Shown piece by piece: positions 14,701-28,599 of a DNA stretch of 64,000 nt. The position numbers and the translations under genes were made by a program. How positions within the stretch are numbered: the stretch's first letter is position 1; every line of letters begins with the position of its first letter. The notes beneath the pieces are model-generated. The model ran no database searches. It saw only the letters and a list, made by a program, of their open reading frames with translations, and was not told the DNA's origin. This stretch comes from Cyanoderma ruficeps (Eukaryota > Chordata > Aves > Passeriformes > Timaliidae), in contig VZDJ01007755.1 of the NCBI GenBank assembly GCA_008694505.1, positions 14,148,471 to 14,212,470 of the forward strand, written 5' to 3'.

Positions 14701-15750
14701 CAGATAAATGTCTGTCAAAGCAGGTCACAGAGATGCATCTGTCCTCTTTAGGGTAGGAGTGGAAGTAAGGAAGTGTATGAATTGAGTTCACATTGGAAAG
14801 TTAGAAAGCTGCCGTTGATGTGGTCACCATAGGGATTCCTAAGATTTTCTAGGCTCTTGTAATGCAGTGGTCCAGTGCAATGTAAGGCCTGAAAAACAGA
14901 GGAAGTAATCCTGAGATTGCAATGTCCTGCTGCAGCATCTATTGTTTTTAATGAAAGAGAGAAAGAGAGGAGTATAATGAGGTATTTTCCAAAACTGTGG
15001 CTCAACAAACCACTTACGAAGCTTTCCAAGCCCATTGGTTAAACCTGATGACCCTGGATCTCCTAGGGCAGTGATGAAATGACCGAAAGGACTGTTGATT
15101 TCTTCCCAAATAAGATGTAAGGGTTACATTTCTTCCAGCCTGGCTTTCACTTGAAATCTTAATTTTAACTGCTCTTACCCTGTATTGATCCCCCGTGCCT
15201 TTACAGTTCAATTAAAGTATTGTATATGGCCATTGTTCTCAAAGAATAGTGTCCACAACTGCTGTCCACATGCTTTTAATCACAGGAACAACATTCATCA
15301 ACAGTACACTGAAATTGCTAATTTTTTCTTTTCTCAGTCCTTGTCATTGGCAAGATAAATGAAGCCTCTCTAGTCTTCAGCCTTCCTTCAATTGATAACA
15401 GGCTACTTAAAAAGAAAATATTAAACCTTGTGTGAAGAGTCTTCTGATTCAGATTAAAGAAGCACTTAATAGCTTACCTTGCCTATAGCAAACACCTCCG
15501 GAGGAAAGGAAGAAAAGAGTGCAACAAGACAAAAACTAGTTTTTATTGGCTTTTAAGCTGCTGAATGTAACAAGGCGCTGTAGCACTTTCATCAGCCATC
15601 AACATCTTGGCTCTGGGGTAATAGACCTTTGATAAAGAGAGAATTCTCCCCAGCCAAATAATATCAGAAAAAATATGCAGGGAAGTTCACTTCAAAGATA
15701 ATCTGCTGGTGCTGAATTTTAAGGAAACTGTCTTGTAACTTGTCACAGTT
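11751..15750. other. Unique non-coding DNA, no gene seen
   Basis: The block at about 13380-13860 is a little richer in C and G than its surroundings and contains a 7-base perfect stem, CCCAGCT/AGCTGGG, near 13410. No exon with coding character was found, and no repeat was recognised. Confidence 0.6.
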
Positions 15751-15776
15751 TCACAGAGCTTTTTCACAGAGCTTTT
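15751..15776. repeat. 13-bp perfect tandem duplication
   Basis: TCACAGAGCTTTT occurs twice in direct succession (15751-15763 and 15764-15776). This is typical of a replication-slippage duplication. Confidence 0.9.
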
Positions 15777-18700
15777 ACTCATCATGTTAGAGGGGTTGAT
15801 AGATAATCCATCAGTGGCTTCACAACAGCTCATGGGCCATGTTTGATAGCAAAAAGCATTTCAGAAACATATGCTAGGATACTAGTGGAGTCTCTAGTTA
15901 CATTTTCCTGGCATCTCAGTCCACTGTACCATGGCATCTACACTTGTGAAAGACAGTATGATAAATCTCAACTATTCTCTTTTCCTGATGGGAAGATATG
16001 GTGATAGGCTGTCTTTCCTAAAGCTACAGAGCTAGATTTATGATTAATTCACTTTAGTATTACAGTTTTATGTTTCCCTGAATATATACTGAATGGCAAT
16101 ATATGTATAAAAAAGTTTTCATAATTAACAACTTAGATTAATATAGTTTAAACAAAAGCTTCAACAACAGTAACTTCTTACAAATTAATGACACAAAATA
16201 CAGGACTCCTATTCATAGATCAACTCTAATCCATGTCAGTAATAACCAAAAGCCATTACCAGCTGATGGCTCTTTGCTGTCTCTCTGACAGCTCTATCCC
16301 CAGGACAGGCTGAACGTCACTGTTTCCATCTGGTGGAAGAAACACTGGATGAACAAACGCTAATTTAGTTCTCACATGCACTGACACTAGCGTGAACTAG
16401 GATGAAAACTACATTTTAAAAATTTAGCAAATCAAAGGCAAGATCAAAAATACATTGCTAGCCTTCAGGGCTACTACCAGATGTACTCATTTATTCTGTG
16501 TGTTTCCAGAATTAGGCTTCTCTGGGACTCCCTGCTTACACCTAGCAGAAAAAGAGGTGTGTAACCTAAATCAGTGGTGGAACTTATATGCTTCAATCTT
16601 GTATTAAACAAACCACTGATGCAGACTCATGGCTTAAGAATTCATATTAGTTCATCTTTTCTGACATCCTTCTAAATAAGAAATTCCTTCTCTTTTTAAA
16701 TCCAGCACTCTTTGTTAAGAGAGATTCTGAATTGAAAAGTACCTCTATTTATCCTTTTTTTTCTGTAAATAGATATGGTGACTCACCACCATAATTTAAC
16801 AGGAATCTATTGTAAAATCACCCTTGTCAAACATTCTTTCACTTGACCCATCACCCAAAGAACAAAAAAAACTTCCAAGAGAGAAATATCCGTCCCCTCT
16901 TCTTGAAGTTGCCCAAGGGCTCACAGCTTAGGCCGAAGTTCATGGTAATTATGGGTGCATACTAAGCCCTGTTCTCTAATTGGATCCCCATTTCAACCAG
17001 TTCCAAACTGTAGGCTGAGACACCAAGGCGAGTAGCAGCTCCTCAGTTCTCTCTGGATATGCATACACACAGTCCTGCTTATAAATAAAGAAACAAAGAT
17101 AAGGTGCCCTTAAATGGCATATAAATCAATGCATTGTGTGTCAAACCTCTCTGGGTTGCATATTTGCATAATATAGTATTAGCTATATAATCAGCCTCTT
17201 TTAATTATTTATTTCCCCCTCCCCCAGAGAGCCAAAGTGATTCTTTCTCACAGCAAGCCTTATTAAATCTACAAGCTATGCCACAAAGTGATTTCTGCCT
17301 ACAAAACTATACTTTGTTTTTCTATAACACACTACGAACATCAAAGAAGAAAATGGTTCCACAACAAACATACATATCATTCCAGATACTTGCACTCTCT
17401 AGAGACATAAAGCATACAACAGGCATTCCTTTCGGTTACATGTATCTAAATTCTGCCTACTAATCCTAACTCAATATTTTAAAATTACACTTTTGTCCAA
17501 ATCTATTTCTGCTCTAGATAGTGGTAAACAAAGGCATCCTTTTGTGCACTCTTGACAGTTTAAATGGATACAGAAACCACCCTGTCTTTTTGGGGGAGTA
17601 CCTCATGGCCACCATTTTAGGACAAAGTAGAAGCTCCTTGACTGCACAGCTTTGAACTCCTAGTCTTCCTATTCCTCATGGGTGTGTGAGAACATTTACT
17701 ACCAGCTGTAAAAATCAGATGACTGTTGATTGCTCTCAGTTGTAATTAGCACTGAATATACCAGATTGGCATGACCATTCAGAGTCTGACAATGTCCATG
17801 TTACTCAATTCATCATGTTTGAGGGATATTCCCCAGCTAGGTCATCATTAAAGTGGTTAAAAAGCTACAAAGGGGACAATGTTCATTTCAGTTTGTTTGG
17901 GGGTTTCTTTCACTCCTTCCAAAGTCTTTGAAGTTTCTCATATTTAACAGGTGATGAAATTTCTACTTGAACATTGAACATCAATTTTGTGCTAAACAAG
18001 GAGCCTTAGTAAATTTTATATTGGTAATCAGACCAGGAAACATGTAGATCCACATCCTTGGTGTGGTGTCTTCTAGAAAACATCATAGATTCAATCAATA
18101 ATAAAATCTCTTTCTCAAAGTGCCTTTTTTTGTAATACTTTCTCAGGCTTGGGAAACATAATTTGCTTATAACATTTCAGCATCCACAAAATTTCAGAGA
18201 AGGGAATTAGCCTTTCATAGAAAAAAAAATGCTCCCCCTTTATATCAGGTAAAACCTACTGTATTTTCTACCTTTCTGTGTCTGTGTCTGTGTAGTGTGG
18301 AAAAAAAAGGTACACCTCACTAAGTTATGTGACACCAAGCTATCAAAACAGAAATTAACTCTTGCCCATTAACACAGTATGTTGTACCATCACTGCCACG
18401 CTATTCTCTTTTGCAGAACTCCTTCTTTCTCACTACATCGTCACACTACATTCTTTTGTGTCGAGAGAAGAGAAAAGAATTAAGCATATGAATATGCACT
18501 ATTGTATAATATCCTGTCAGCTTTGCTTAGCAAAAATCTCTGCTGGAAGTTTTGCTGGAGAAAGGAAAGCAAAACTCAGCCCTCAGCAATGACACTTCCT
18601 ACTAAAATGAAGTGTTGGAGTCAGCAGATGATCTTCAGAACATGATTAACAGCTTGACATGTCTTGGCAATTCCAGGAAATTGAAAGTGTATAAATCTGA

Positions 18701-21700
18701 CTGCACATCCTAATGTATTTGTTTTTCATAAGAAGTATGTGTCCCAAGAGATGCAGTTTCTATTTCAGTATTTTGCTGTATTACTCAAGTGAACACACCT
18801 CTCTAAGAAGTACCTTCAGCTGTCTCACTGTCCTTTGGAAGTCAGACACATTTCCCACATAAATGAGTCAGTACTTACCTTAGAGATGCCTGTAAGGAAA
18901 AAGAAAGGTATATTTCTGACTGATGTGGTAGCTCAGGACATACTGTTTTAAGATCTGAAAACAGGAAGAGGGAATGTATTTTTATTTTTAGTTGAAAGTG
19001 ACCTTTCAAGGTACTAGTTATTTTTTCAGGTAGCTTCAAAATGTGACTTCTCTATTGTATAAGTCATCTTCAATAATCCACCGATTCTCAATGGCTCTTC
19101 TTTGGGGGGAGGAGGGAAATAAAATTCTTGGAAAACACAAAATAAAAATGAGAACAAAGTCTTGTGTCAAAATATTTTTTTAATTTATGGAATGCATTTC
19201 AAAAGCATCAAATATTTCTAAACTGTATTGATATACTTGGCTATGTACTGAAAACCAAAACACAAGCCACTAGATTATATAATAATGACATTGTTAGTTT
19301 TTAAAGAATTTGGTGTGGCATAGGCAATGCCGAGTTCTTGTTTGTATGAACTCTTCTTTTCTAAACCCAGTGTTTAATAAAGACAGGGAGTAGAGCAATT
19401 ATTTCATCTGCAAAAATAAACTGCTAGCTATTAAATAGAGCAAATATTTGGTTTTTAAAAAGAAAATGTTTTAAAATATTGCATATATTTGCAAATGTTG
19501 TACCAATTTACTTGTCCTTGTTTATCTACATTATGACCAAAGTTAAGATTGCCCACGTTCAATTTAATTTCTTGTTTTGAATTCAGATAGGCAACACTGA
19601 ATTTTTCTAATTTGTTTACTTCTGCTGCTTTGCTTAACTGGCAAAATATGGTAACTGACTCATAATAATCTCTGCACCACAAAGGTATTAATGAGCTGAA
19701 GATGCCAGTGAAAATCTGGATGGACAGTGTATCTTATTTTCTTGACCTTCAAGTTATGTCATAATTAGGAAGGTCAAACTCTAGTAGCTCCTTTTTCTTG
19801 CCCCACACACTGATTTTTCCTGAATTTTCTCTCAGTATTATACTGCAGTTTATAGGTTTCAGTGCAAGACTAAGCTGATAGAAATTCATCAAGGTTGATC
19901 TATTTAGAGTAGAAAATTTCTTATGCATTTTGCTGGTATATTCAGAATAGTTGGGGTTTGTTATCCCGTAGTATTTGTATTACCATAACAGTGAACTTAT
20001 TTAGGGTCTTGCCAGGAAAAGAAAGAAAGAAAAAACTGTTTCTTCAGACATCCTAACTCTTACACAGAAAGTTTGACAATGAGTGGAGAAGAAGAAAGAA
20101 CATGAAGTCTCAGAGCAAACTATTTCCCAAATAAAAACTAAAAATAGAAGAATAAAAATGCAAAAACATGACAACAATATTTAGTACATTTGCTATGCCA
20201 TAGTAAAAGCATTAACACTATAATCAATCTGAGATGAGCAAAAGAATATTTTCTAACTCACTGAAGTTAGCCAAGTCAACAAAATGGAAGCATCAATAGC
20301 TTTGCAAACCAAAAATCCTGAGACATGAGAGGAACAAATTCATTTACGGTGCACACCACTGATGTACTTCAATTGTCTGTGGCCTCATGGAGAAGTAGCT
20401 GAAGTCCTTAAATCACTTAGCTTTTTCATTCTGTTTTTTCATTCAATATCCCAGAAACTTCTATAAGTGAGAAGTTAATGCCAAGGTGAATTCAGGATAC
20501 AGACATGATAACATAAAATCCCCCTTCCTACCCCAGAAATTTCAGTGTCAAAATGACTGTAAAACAGGCTAAACCCGAGAGACAGAAATGCAAGGGGAAA
20601 AAAAGAGGAACAGAACTGGTTGGTACAACAACCCATCAGTGGAAAGAAGCAGCTTCAGGTCTGTTGAGGCAGACTATAAAGAAATCTAAGGCTAAACATC
20701 TATAAGTAACATTCTCAATTGATCTGTTCCTCTGAAACATTATCAGGACTAAAATTTTTGCTAAGATGTTCAGCAACAGATAAATTGATACCCATTCTCC
20801 TAAACCTCACTTTTTATTGTTTAACAATTCATCATTCTCTGCCTGATATTGACACTGAGACTGTCAAATACTCTCACATATCAATGAGTAGTTTTCTCGC
20901 AATTAATAACAATTTAATAATAAGTTTAACAATATTGTTTCAGTAGAAGAAGCAAGAATGCAACTTTGAGGTAGATTATAAACTAATGAAGATTTTCAGA
21001 AACATTTTGGCCAGTTATTTCTCTTTGTTCCTTCAGGAACCATCACTGAAAAACAAATCTCTAGGTTGCAGGGTTGTATAGCAGATGGTGTCTGTTAATA
21101 TAATCAATATAATCAGTAAATCCCATGCATTTATATTTTTCTGATAAGAAAGTATTGACAATTCCTCAAATAAGTGAGCTGAACTTCTATCTAACCTTAA
21201 TACAGTTCACTTTTTCTAATTACTTTATTGATTTCTTTGTTGGAGTGTTGAAGGTGGCGGTGGGAATTTTTCTTCTTTTTTTTAAAGGAACAGCATCCTA
21301 AAAGAACCAGTCCAATATTTCTATGCTTAGTCAAACTTGATTAAGTTTTCTTGGGTGTTTCATGTCCTTTGTGTCATAAGCTTCCAACTGGAGATCATAG
21401 ACACATTTCTTTCCAATCAGAGAGAACTAGTACTAACCCAGATGCAAATCCATGCTCTGCAACAGTTTTCTTGATATACCTGACATCCAAGTGTTTTAGT
21501 AGAGCTGGATTGAATTGACTTGCCTCTACAGCTCATAAAATTTAATACACATCAAATTAATTGCAAAGTGTCGGGGAACAGAAGAGGAATTGCTGGGAAC
21601 AGCTCAGTGGTATGTTCCTCACATCATAAGAAGCATGAGAGAACCCATAATAATTGTTGAAAATGTAACTATTAAAAATCAAAAGAGCAAAGTTATACAA

Positions 21701-24290
21701 AAAGAAGGGGAAATATTGACTGTGGTTTTATATAGGTAAAATGTATATATTCAATCTTTACATGTACATAATGTATGATTTATTTTAACATCAGATTTAT
21801 AACATTTAATCTTCTTCCTGTAATTTATGGAACTTGATCTTTTTCTATAAGTAGCATTGTAACTAGGCAGTTTCTGAAAACAGAAAACAAGCATGCTAGC
21901 AACCATGAAAAAATGCCCAGAGATGTTCACTGAATAGCCTTATTTAAAAAGAAAATGGAAAAAAGATCATGATAAATATACTAATACAGGCTGTAGTATG
22001 GGAGAAACACTTCTAGTCTTCCTTTTTCATAAAGGGGTCTGCTAAACCAGCAATGAAGCATCCAGTGAAACTGGAAGGAGAGCATTTTTTAAAATACTGA
22101 AAGGAAATCCTCCATGTACACAAAATTCACCTGAAAAATCTTTGCCACAAGGCTGACAGTTCAGCAGAGGGCTGAGCATTACCAGAAGACAATGAACAGC
22201 TGCATTTCCAGTCAATGGAGACTGCCATAGCTACCTTAGTGTTTCTTATTAATCCTATGGCTTCCAAACACTAGTTGTTACACAACTGATTAGGATTAAA
22301 AAAAAATAAATCTTCTTTACAACAAGGTTATTGATGGTTGAAGTTTTTGGAATTGTCTTTAAGACACGTGATAAGGCTCAATTTGCAGTATGCACAAACT
22401 TGAACAATTATGGCATGTCCAACATTATTATATTTGGAAGTAGGATATATATTTAATTTCAATTTACTACTTTGATTATTAAAATGTGGAAGAAATTTGT
22501 GTGATTCATTTTCAAAACCTGTTCCAAAATTCTAGGTTCTTTTATTTATAGGATTTACAATATCAAGCTTCTTAATAGAAAGATTTTGTATGACATGACT
22601 TTATTCTCTCCTAGTATTATTATTTTTATGCTTAAATTTCTTTTTATATTTATCCACCTGAACTAATGTAATGTTTGCATCTGTACAAAATATGTTGGAG
22701 GAAAAGTAAAAGTAAGCAACCTATTTATTACTTATTTATTTCTTACAGTACCCTCTTGGATGGGGCAGTTTCCATTAGTATTGCCAAGCGACAAATAAAT
22801 AAAAATAAAAATATGTTTCTAGGATGATTTTCCAAAAATACAACCTTAATGAGAAAGTACTGATTTCTGTAAACTACTATGCAAATTCCCCATTTAACTG
22901 TTGTACGATTGGAACTTGGGCTGACTAAAATTTAACTTCTCCTAGATTAACTTTGAGCCTGATGGCAATTTCCTTCTCCTCTTACACATACTCGTGTTGC
23001 ACCACTTCCCCTGTTTTGTTCAGCTTAACCAGAATATTCAAGTTCAACAGACACTGGCCACTAATAGTTGCAAACTATCTGTGTCTGCGGTTACCGACAG
23101 CCCATGGTCCCAAGCCATGATTGAATCTTTTCCACAAAAGATTCAAAAAAACCACAAAACCCATCTCTAACCAGCTGAATTAAAGAATACTATAAGAGAT
23201 AAGAAAGTAGTAGATTACAGCTATTGTGAAAAGCGAGTCATGGTCATGCAAACAAGGTTAGTGTATCTTGCATTTCCCATGATTTAGTACATTCTGAGGC
23301 ACGTCCCAACATTCTCTGTGGCCTTTAAGAGCTCACATCATTTCCTGAGACTGACTTTATTATGAAACCAGCTATATTTCTTGGAAAGTGTGGGATTGTG
23401 ATAGCCATTACTGGAGAATGGCATTGCTGTCTTCTGGCTAATGCTTTAGCTCCTCTCTTTCATTTACTGCCTGCATTTCACTGCTGGTCTCAAGTCACAG
23501 AAAAGTTTCAGAAGCCTATACTGTGGAGGAAAAATGGGGATTTACTCCCTACTGACTACGTTTTCCTAAAAGTTGACAGCTTCATCACAGAATCCTCCAT
23601 TCTTTGGAGCTGGTCCCCACAGTAGAGCTTATTCCTGGCTCTGTTTTCCCCCAGACAATGTGAGTTCCAAGAGATTCTGCAGGGATTGCTCTAATGGCCC
23701 TGCCATTCACTGTGAGATGGTTTTAAATTAAATAGCATTTCTTTGGCAACTCTATAGCAAAAGTGAGAAAAGAATGAAATACTGGATGATAAAAATCTTT
23801 TCTGGATGCACACTGTGGAAAACATTGCTGGGAAATGCATACCTTAGAAAACTCACCTACCAGGTGCTGAAATATTAACTTGGACATGTAGCATGCTATG
23901 AGCCAGCGCTTTTGTTAGAATCTTGTCAAAGCAGCATGACACTGTCTGAAGGCAAAAACCACTCACACTTTGCTTTAAAGATCACCTCTGCTAACAGACA
24001 CTTGGGGCTTTTGGAATGCTCTCAGAATTTTAGGGTTGCAAGTGGGTTAACTCAGCTAATTAATTTCTTTGGACCACATAATTCATAAAGAAAAATTACA
24101 TTCCTTGTCAAACAGCTGTCTTGATTTTTTTTTTCCAAGTCCCTCAGATTTGCAGCAATACCTTTCTTTTTTATGAACCTTCTGGCTTTCCCCATAATAC
24201 CGTTATAATGTTCTTTGACAACTGACATTACTAACATTACTTACATGCCCAGCTCATTGTTCTTATTTTACAAGTTTTCTGAGCTAACAT
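15777..24290. other. Unique non-coding DNA, no gene seen
   Basis: About 8.5 kb with almost no open frame above 75 codons and no recognised repeat. An octamer motif ATTTGCAT lies at 17162-17169 in an AT-rich stretch (17100-17215). A (CTGTGT)n-like run lies near 18275-18295. The long spacing between even small open frames points to intergenic or intronic DNA. Confidence 0.65.
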
Positions 24291-24820
24291 TACCCAACTA
24301 GCTGGACAAAGCGCATGGTGCAATCAATTACATAAACCTTTAAAATCTCTATGAAAAAACACCATGAATCACCGTGCCATAAATATTTATTGTCACCTCT
24401 CCTTAAATACCTTTGGCTCTTAGACATAATCACAATGAATTGTCCAGTTTAATGACCCTGAAAAATAGCTATGATATTTACAGAAACAGTTGATAGACGT
24501 GCACAGTTTCTTTCCTTCCAGTACATTTGTAATTGTGGCAAGGTGCCTGCTCGGGGGCTTTCAGATCCTATCTCTAACATAACATGTAGTGGATTTGCAT
24601 AAATATCTTGCCAGAAAAAGAAAAATGTCTTTTTGATAATGTCCCATCATGTGCCAACCCTGCCACATTGATGCCACATGCCTCTTTTCAAAGGATTATA
24701 TCAGTCCATATTTAATTGCAGAAAATAGCTTACATATTTCTTGTAAACAGCATATTTTCAAAGCAGAAGTGTTGTGTATAGCTGGTTAACACATAATAAG
24801 AAGAACGCTAATTCCTAAAT
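24291..24820. other. AT-rich block, candidate conserved non-coding element
   Basis: No gene is seen. The block is AT-rich but of high complexity. It contains an octamer ATTTGCAT (24593-24600) and several AT-rich homeodomain-like and MEF2-like strings such as CATAAATATTTATTG. The idea that it is conserved is inference from texture only; no alignment was available. Confidence 0.25.
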
Positions 24821-27800
24821 AAACAGCATATGAGTCTTTATCCTCTGCCCCAAAACGAAACAAATAGGACTTGAAAATAGGTGCCTTAGATAAGTCAAAT
24901 ACAGGATTAAAGTAATTGTGTCAGTAATTGTAAAAGGCATTACCATCCCACAACTTGTGACTAACTTTCATCTTCATTTAGCTATAGTTTTGATGCCTTA
25001 TCTAAATATACTGTCATTCATTACTGTTTTATCCAGATCTGCCTCTCCTTTTGCAAGGTACATTCTTCAGCCCTTTTTCATATTCTTACATGACAAAATA
25101 AAAAATTACCAACACCCGCACTAATGAAGGAAATGCATGTTAATGTGTGTGAGAAAGGAACATTCTCTAATTAAAAAATTAAATTAAAATAGCAATTGCT
25201 TGCAATCCGTTCTTGGGAAGAGAATAAGAAAAACAATTTTTACCTGTAGCACAGAGTTGTCATCCAGCTAAATGAACTGCTCAATGGTATTCAAGCATTT
25301 GAAGAGATTAGAGTGATTTCAGAATTTATGTAATGTGAAGGGAGCAGGTCTCCTCTACACCTGGAGAAGAGGAGTTGACCAGATGTATGATGATTTATAG
25401 TTTGATGTAAAGCACTAGACATAATGTCAAGGGTTATCTACACATTACTGGAGCAAACACATTATTGGGACAGATGAATGGATATCTCAATGGAAGAATG
25501 GGTTATACAAAACATTCACATTCAAAATCCAAACTTCCTGCATAAAAGTCAAAGCACTTGAAAGTGGACTTTGAGAAGAATCCTGCCTACTTTAATGCAG
25601 CATGAATTTTGACTGGGGTCAGGGAAAAAAAAATGTTGCATTGAATTCTACAATAAATTAATGTTGGTCAGATGAAAGAAATATCAGATGCTTCCAAATA
25701 GAAAGGAAGTAGTTTTTCCCCAGATAGCTCAATGTTTGACCAATCCATCCAACTTCCCTCTAATGATATAAAATCCTTCAGTCTTTAGACCTTCTGATTC
25801 CTTCTTTGGCCGATTCCAGAATATCCCACACAGTATCATGCCTGGTAAAAAACAAAGTTCAGGTGTCTATCTCTTCTTCAGAACTGAAATTATTTGTCCA
25901 GAAGAGATTTACAAACTACTAAGTATTCTAAGAGTTAAAAAGCAAGTCTTTAAAAGGTTCCACTATTTTTAGATGTTACAAACTCCTATTACACAGTTTC
26001 AAAAGTATTAGCCTTATCAGCTGTTCTTTAATGGAAGAGGCACATTATACAATTATGTTCGCCTTCTCCTAAAAGCTTGCAATCTATACAGAAAGGAAAA
26101 AAATAAAACATCTTGAAATACTTGCTTTTCTTTTCTGTCCAACATTTTTATTTCAGTAAAACTGCATTGTATACTAGATGACAACAATTACCTCATGCCA
26201 GTGAAAGGCCAGACTATAACCATCCTTTTTTTCAGCTTGCATTAAAATTTTAGTGCAGGAACTTGAGCAAAACATAGGTTTGCAACTGTCACAGCAGGTG
26301 CACTGTATGCAGTGGTCTATTAAAGAAATAAAGATTAGTAAAGTAAGTGCAGCAGAGTATAATGCTGTAGGGTCGGTAAAATGTCTTTTAAAGGTATAGC
26401 ACTTATGATGCTGTCAGTCTATCGACTGGTGTGACATAATACAAAAACTTTTCCTAAAAGCTGAAAGTACTCAGCTTCTCACAAGTCCCAGCCCCATCTA
26501 TTGGTGAGAGAAATGACAAACATCTGGAGTCAGGAGCAAATCTTTACTCCCCGAGCATCTGCAACTTTAGTGTAGGGAGTGTTGAAACTGGAGAAAGGGA
26601 TGTTGTGTTTTGATTTCTTTTTCCCCACACAGAATGGCACATGTCAGGCATGGCTGAAAGCAAGTCATATTAAAATAATGAGCATGTTTGCTCTGCTTAA
26701 GGCTAAGTAGGAAACTCAGAAGATATATTCCTGGTATAGAATACTTTTACATATTGTAAAAGTTTTGTCACTAATTCCTATTGCAAATAATCTCACAACT
26801 TACTAATGTTATTTTCTTATAAATATAACATACATTGCTCTTTAAAAGTGTAATTATATTTAGAAATGTGATATTAGTTAAATTATGTTAGTTTGCCTTA
26901 AACTTTGTTTAAGAGGGAGACACTATTTTTTGTGGCTATTTATCTTACTCAGCTGTGTTTGCTTAGTAAATGTACTTCTCCAATTCCGTCATACCTGATT
27001 ACCAACCTCTCTGAAAATGGTAAGTTTAACTGGTAGTCCCTCAGTATTACAGTTGTATTTTCATGTTTTCAAGAGCAAGGATCAGGCATAAACAGACATA
27101 TCTAGGAATGATAAGCCTTTTACTAGGGACTGGGTGACTTCAAAGGATCCAAGGAAGTGCAGCAAGACCCATGACATGTAATTACCTCCAGCACAGACAG
27201 TAGGTTGTGAAAGATGTTCACCTTATAGTCTCCTTGCTCTTTTGGAGTAACCATCATATCATCACCCTAATGCCACTAAAACAGCCAGATAAGCCAGAGG
27301 TCCTGGCTATGTCCTTTCTTATTATTATACCTATTCAGTCTGAAACTGCAATCATGGTTGAGTAAGGAACAAGGTGAAGGAAGCCAAGTCTTATAAAGGC
27401 AAACCAGTAGAGCTTCAGAAAGCTGACAAGCTTCATTTGGGTTCAGTGCTGAACTGGAGCCTTTTCAAACCATCTGTGACTCATCTCTGCAGTCTCCTAG
27501 TTTCAAAGTACTTGCTTCTGCACTTATACCAGCCTTATCAGAGCACCACACAGGTGTGAGGCACCTGTGGGCTATTCTGCCACAGTACTGCCACCTGTTT
27601 CTGTGCTGTGCCACCTTATATCCCAAAACAGGTTAGTCACCGAATTTCAGAGTCCTCTCTATGGTGTAAATGATGTAAGTGAATTCCACCAGAGGATGCA
27701 CTAGAAATAATAAAAGAAAGTAAATACAAATTAAAATTGTGTTCTGCATTAACTTAGTAGAGTGCTCAGTTACTGGCTATGTATAACATGGATATACTTG

Positions 27801-27908
27801 CGTGCAGGGAGACAGTCTAAATTTCAGTGGAAAAACTGACATGAGGTAATATCCTAATATTAAATCTATCATTCATGGAGCAGAACTTTGTGCATTAAAA
27901 GCACCTTT
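24821..27908. other. Unique non-coding DNA, no gene seen
   Basis: No coding character and no recognised interspersed repeat. The small open frames at 24918-25124 and 27374-27559 have no domain or splice context that would support them. Confidence 0.65.
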
Positions 27909-27950
27909 CACCATTAAGGAAAGCAATATCACCATTAAGGAAGGCAATAG
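27909..27950. repeat. 21-bp tandem duplication
   Basis: CACCATTAAGGAAAGCAATA plus one base is repeated immediately, with two differences between the copies (27909-27929, 27930-27950). Confidence 0.9.
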
Positions 27951-28367
27951 CAAATTGGCTGATTAGCATAAATGTACAACGGTGTTGTCTCTCAAGAGCT
28001 ATTATCATGCTTTCCAAATGCAGTTGTTTCAGTTGTTAAATTTATGAATTCTCCTGTTTTTTTAATATATAAATCTTGGCACCTCTATCACACATGCTAT
28101 GATTCCCAGTAGGTAGCAGAGCCCTGAGAAAATACAAAATGAACTTTTAAAAGAATATTTGAAGCTTGGGGAAAAAAGTGCAGCAATTCAGAAAGGCAAT
28201 TAATGTTGGTAACAGTCTCAAATAAACTTTGGAATGGGAAATTTACAGAATTTAGTCCAGTGAGATTTTGTTAAGCCTTGATATAAACTGCATAAAGCAA
28301 ATAATAAATTAGTCTCTTCAATCTTTCACTTCCAAAAGAAAATAGTGTCCCACTTCTGGTATAGAAT
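27951..28367. other. Unique non-coding DNA
   Basis: No gene or repeat is seen in this AT-rich stretch. Confidence 0.6.
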
Positions 28368-28399
28368 CACACACACACACGCACACACACAAAAAAAAA
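28368..28399. repeat. (CA)n microsatellite with A tail
   Basis: About 11 CA units with one G interruption at 28381, followed by nine A. Such a site is likely to vary in length between individuals. Confidence 0.9.
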
Positions 28400-28540
28400 G
28401 TATGTTGATATTCATAAGCCTATTCCCCTTCTGAGGGAAAAAAAATAATCAGACCATTATCCCTGAAATCCAAATGTGCTAATCAGCTGAATTCAAGAGG
28501 TCCTTTCCCATGAAAAGGCAAAGAAACCCTGGCACTAGTC
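28400..28540. other. Unique non-coding DNA
   Basis: Nothing recognised between the microsatellite and the repeat relic that follows. Confidence 0.5.
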
Positions 28541-28599
28541 ATTCCATTGACTTAAATAGAACCACTTGAATAAGTGAGAATCTCCCAACTGGGCCAGAG
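28541..28599. repeat. Ancient amniote repeat relic (CATTGACTT type)
   Basis: The order CCATTGACTTAAATAGAACC, then ACTTGAATAAGTGAGAATC, then CTGGGCCAG follows the layout of a palindromic archosaur/turtle repeat. That family reads, in order, a CATTGACTTCAATGG core, a TGAGTAAG segment and an edge ending in CTGGCCC. Recognition is from memory of the motif, with many mismatches. Related relics are at 35707, 40005 and 47187. Confidence 0.4.

Noticed and set aside
23581..23640. Reverse CR1 end suggested by ATCACAGAATCC
   Set aside because: The match stops after about a dozen bases, and the diagnostic TTGGAAGGGACC block does not follow.
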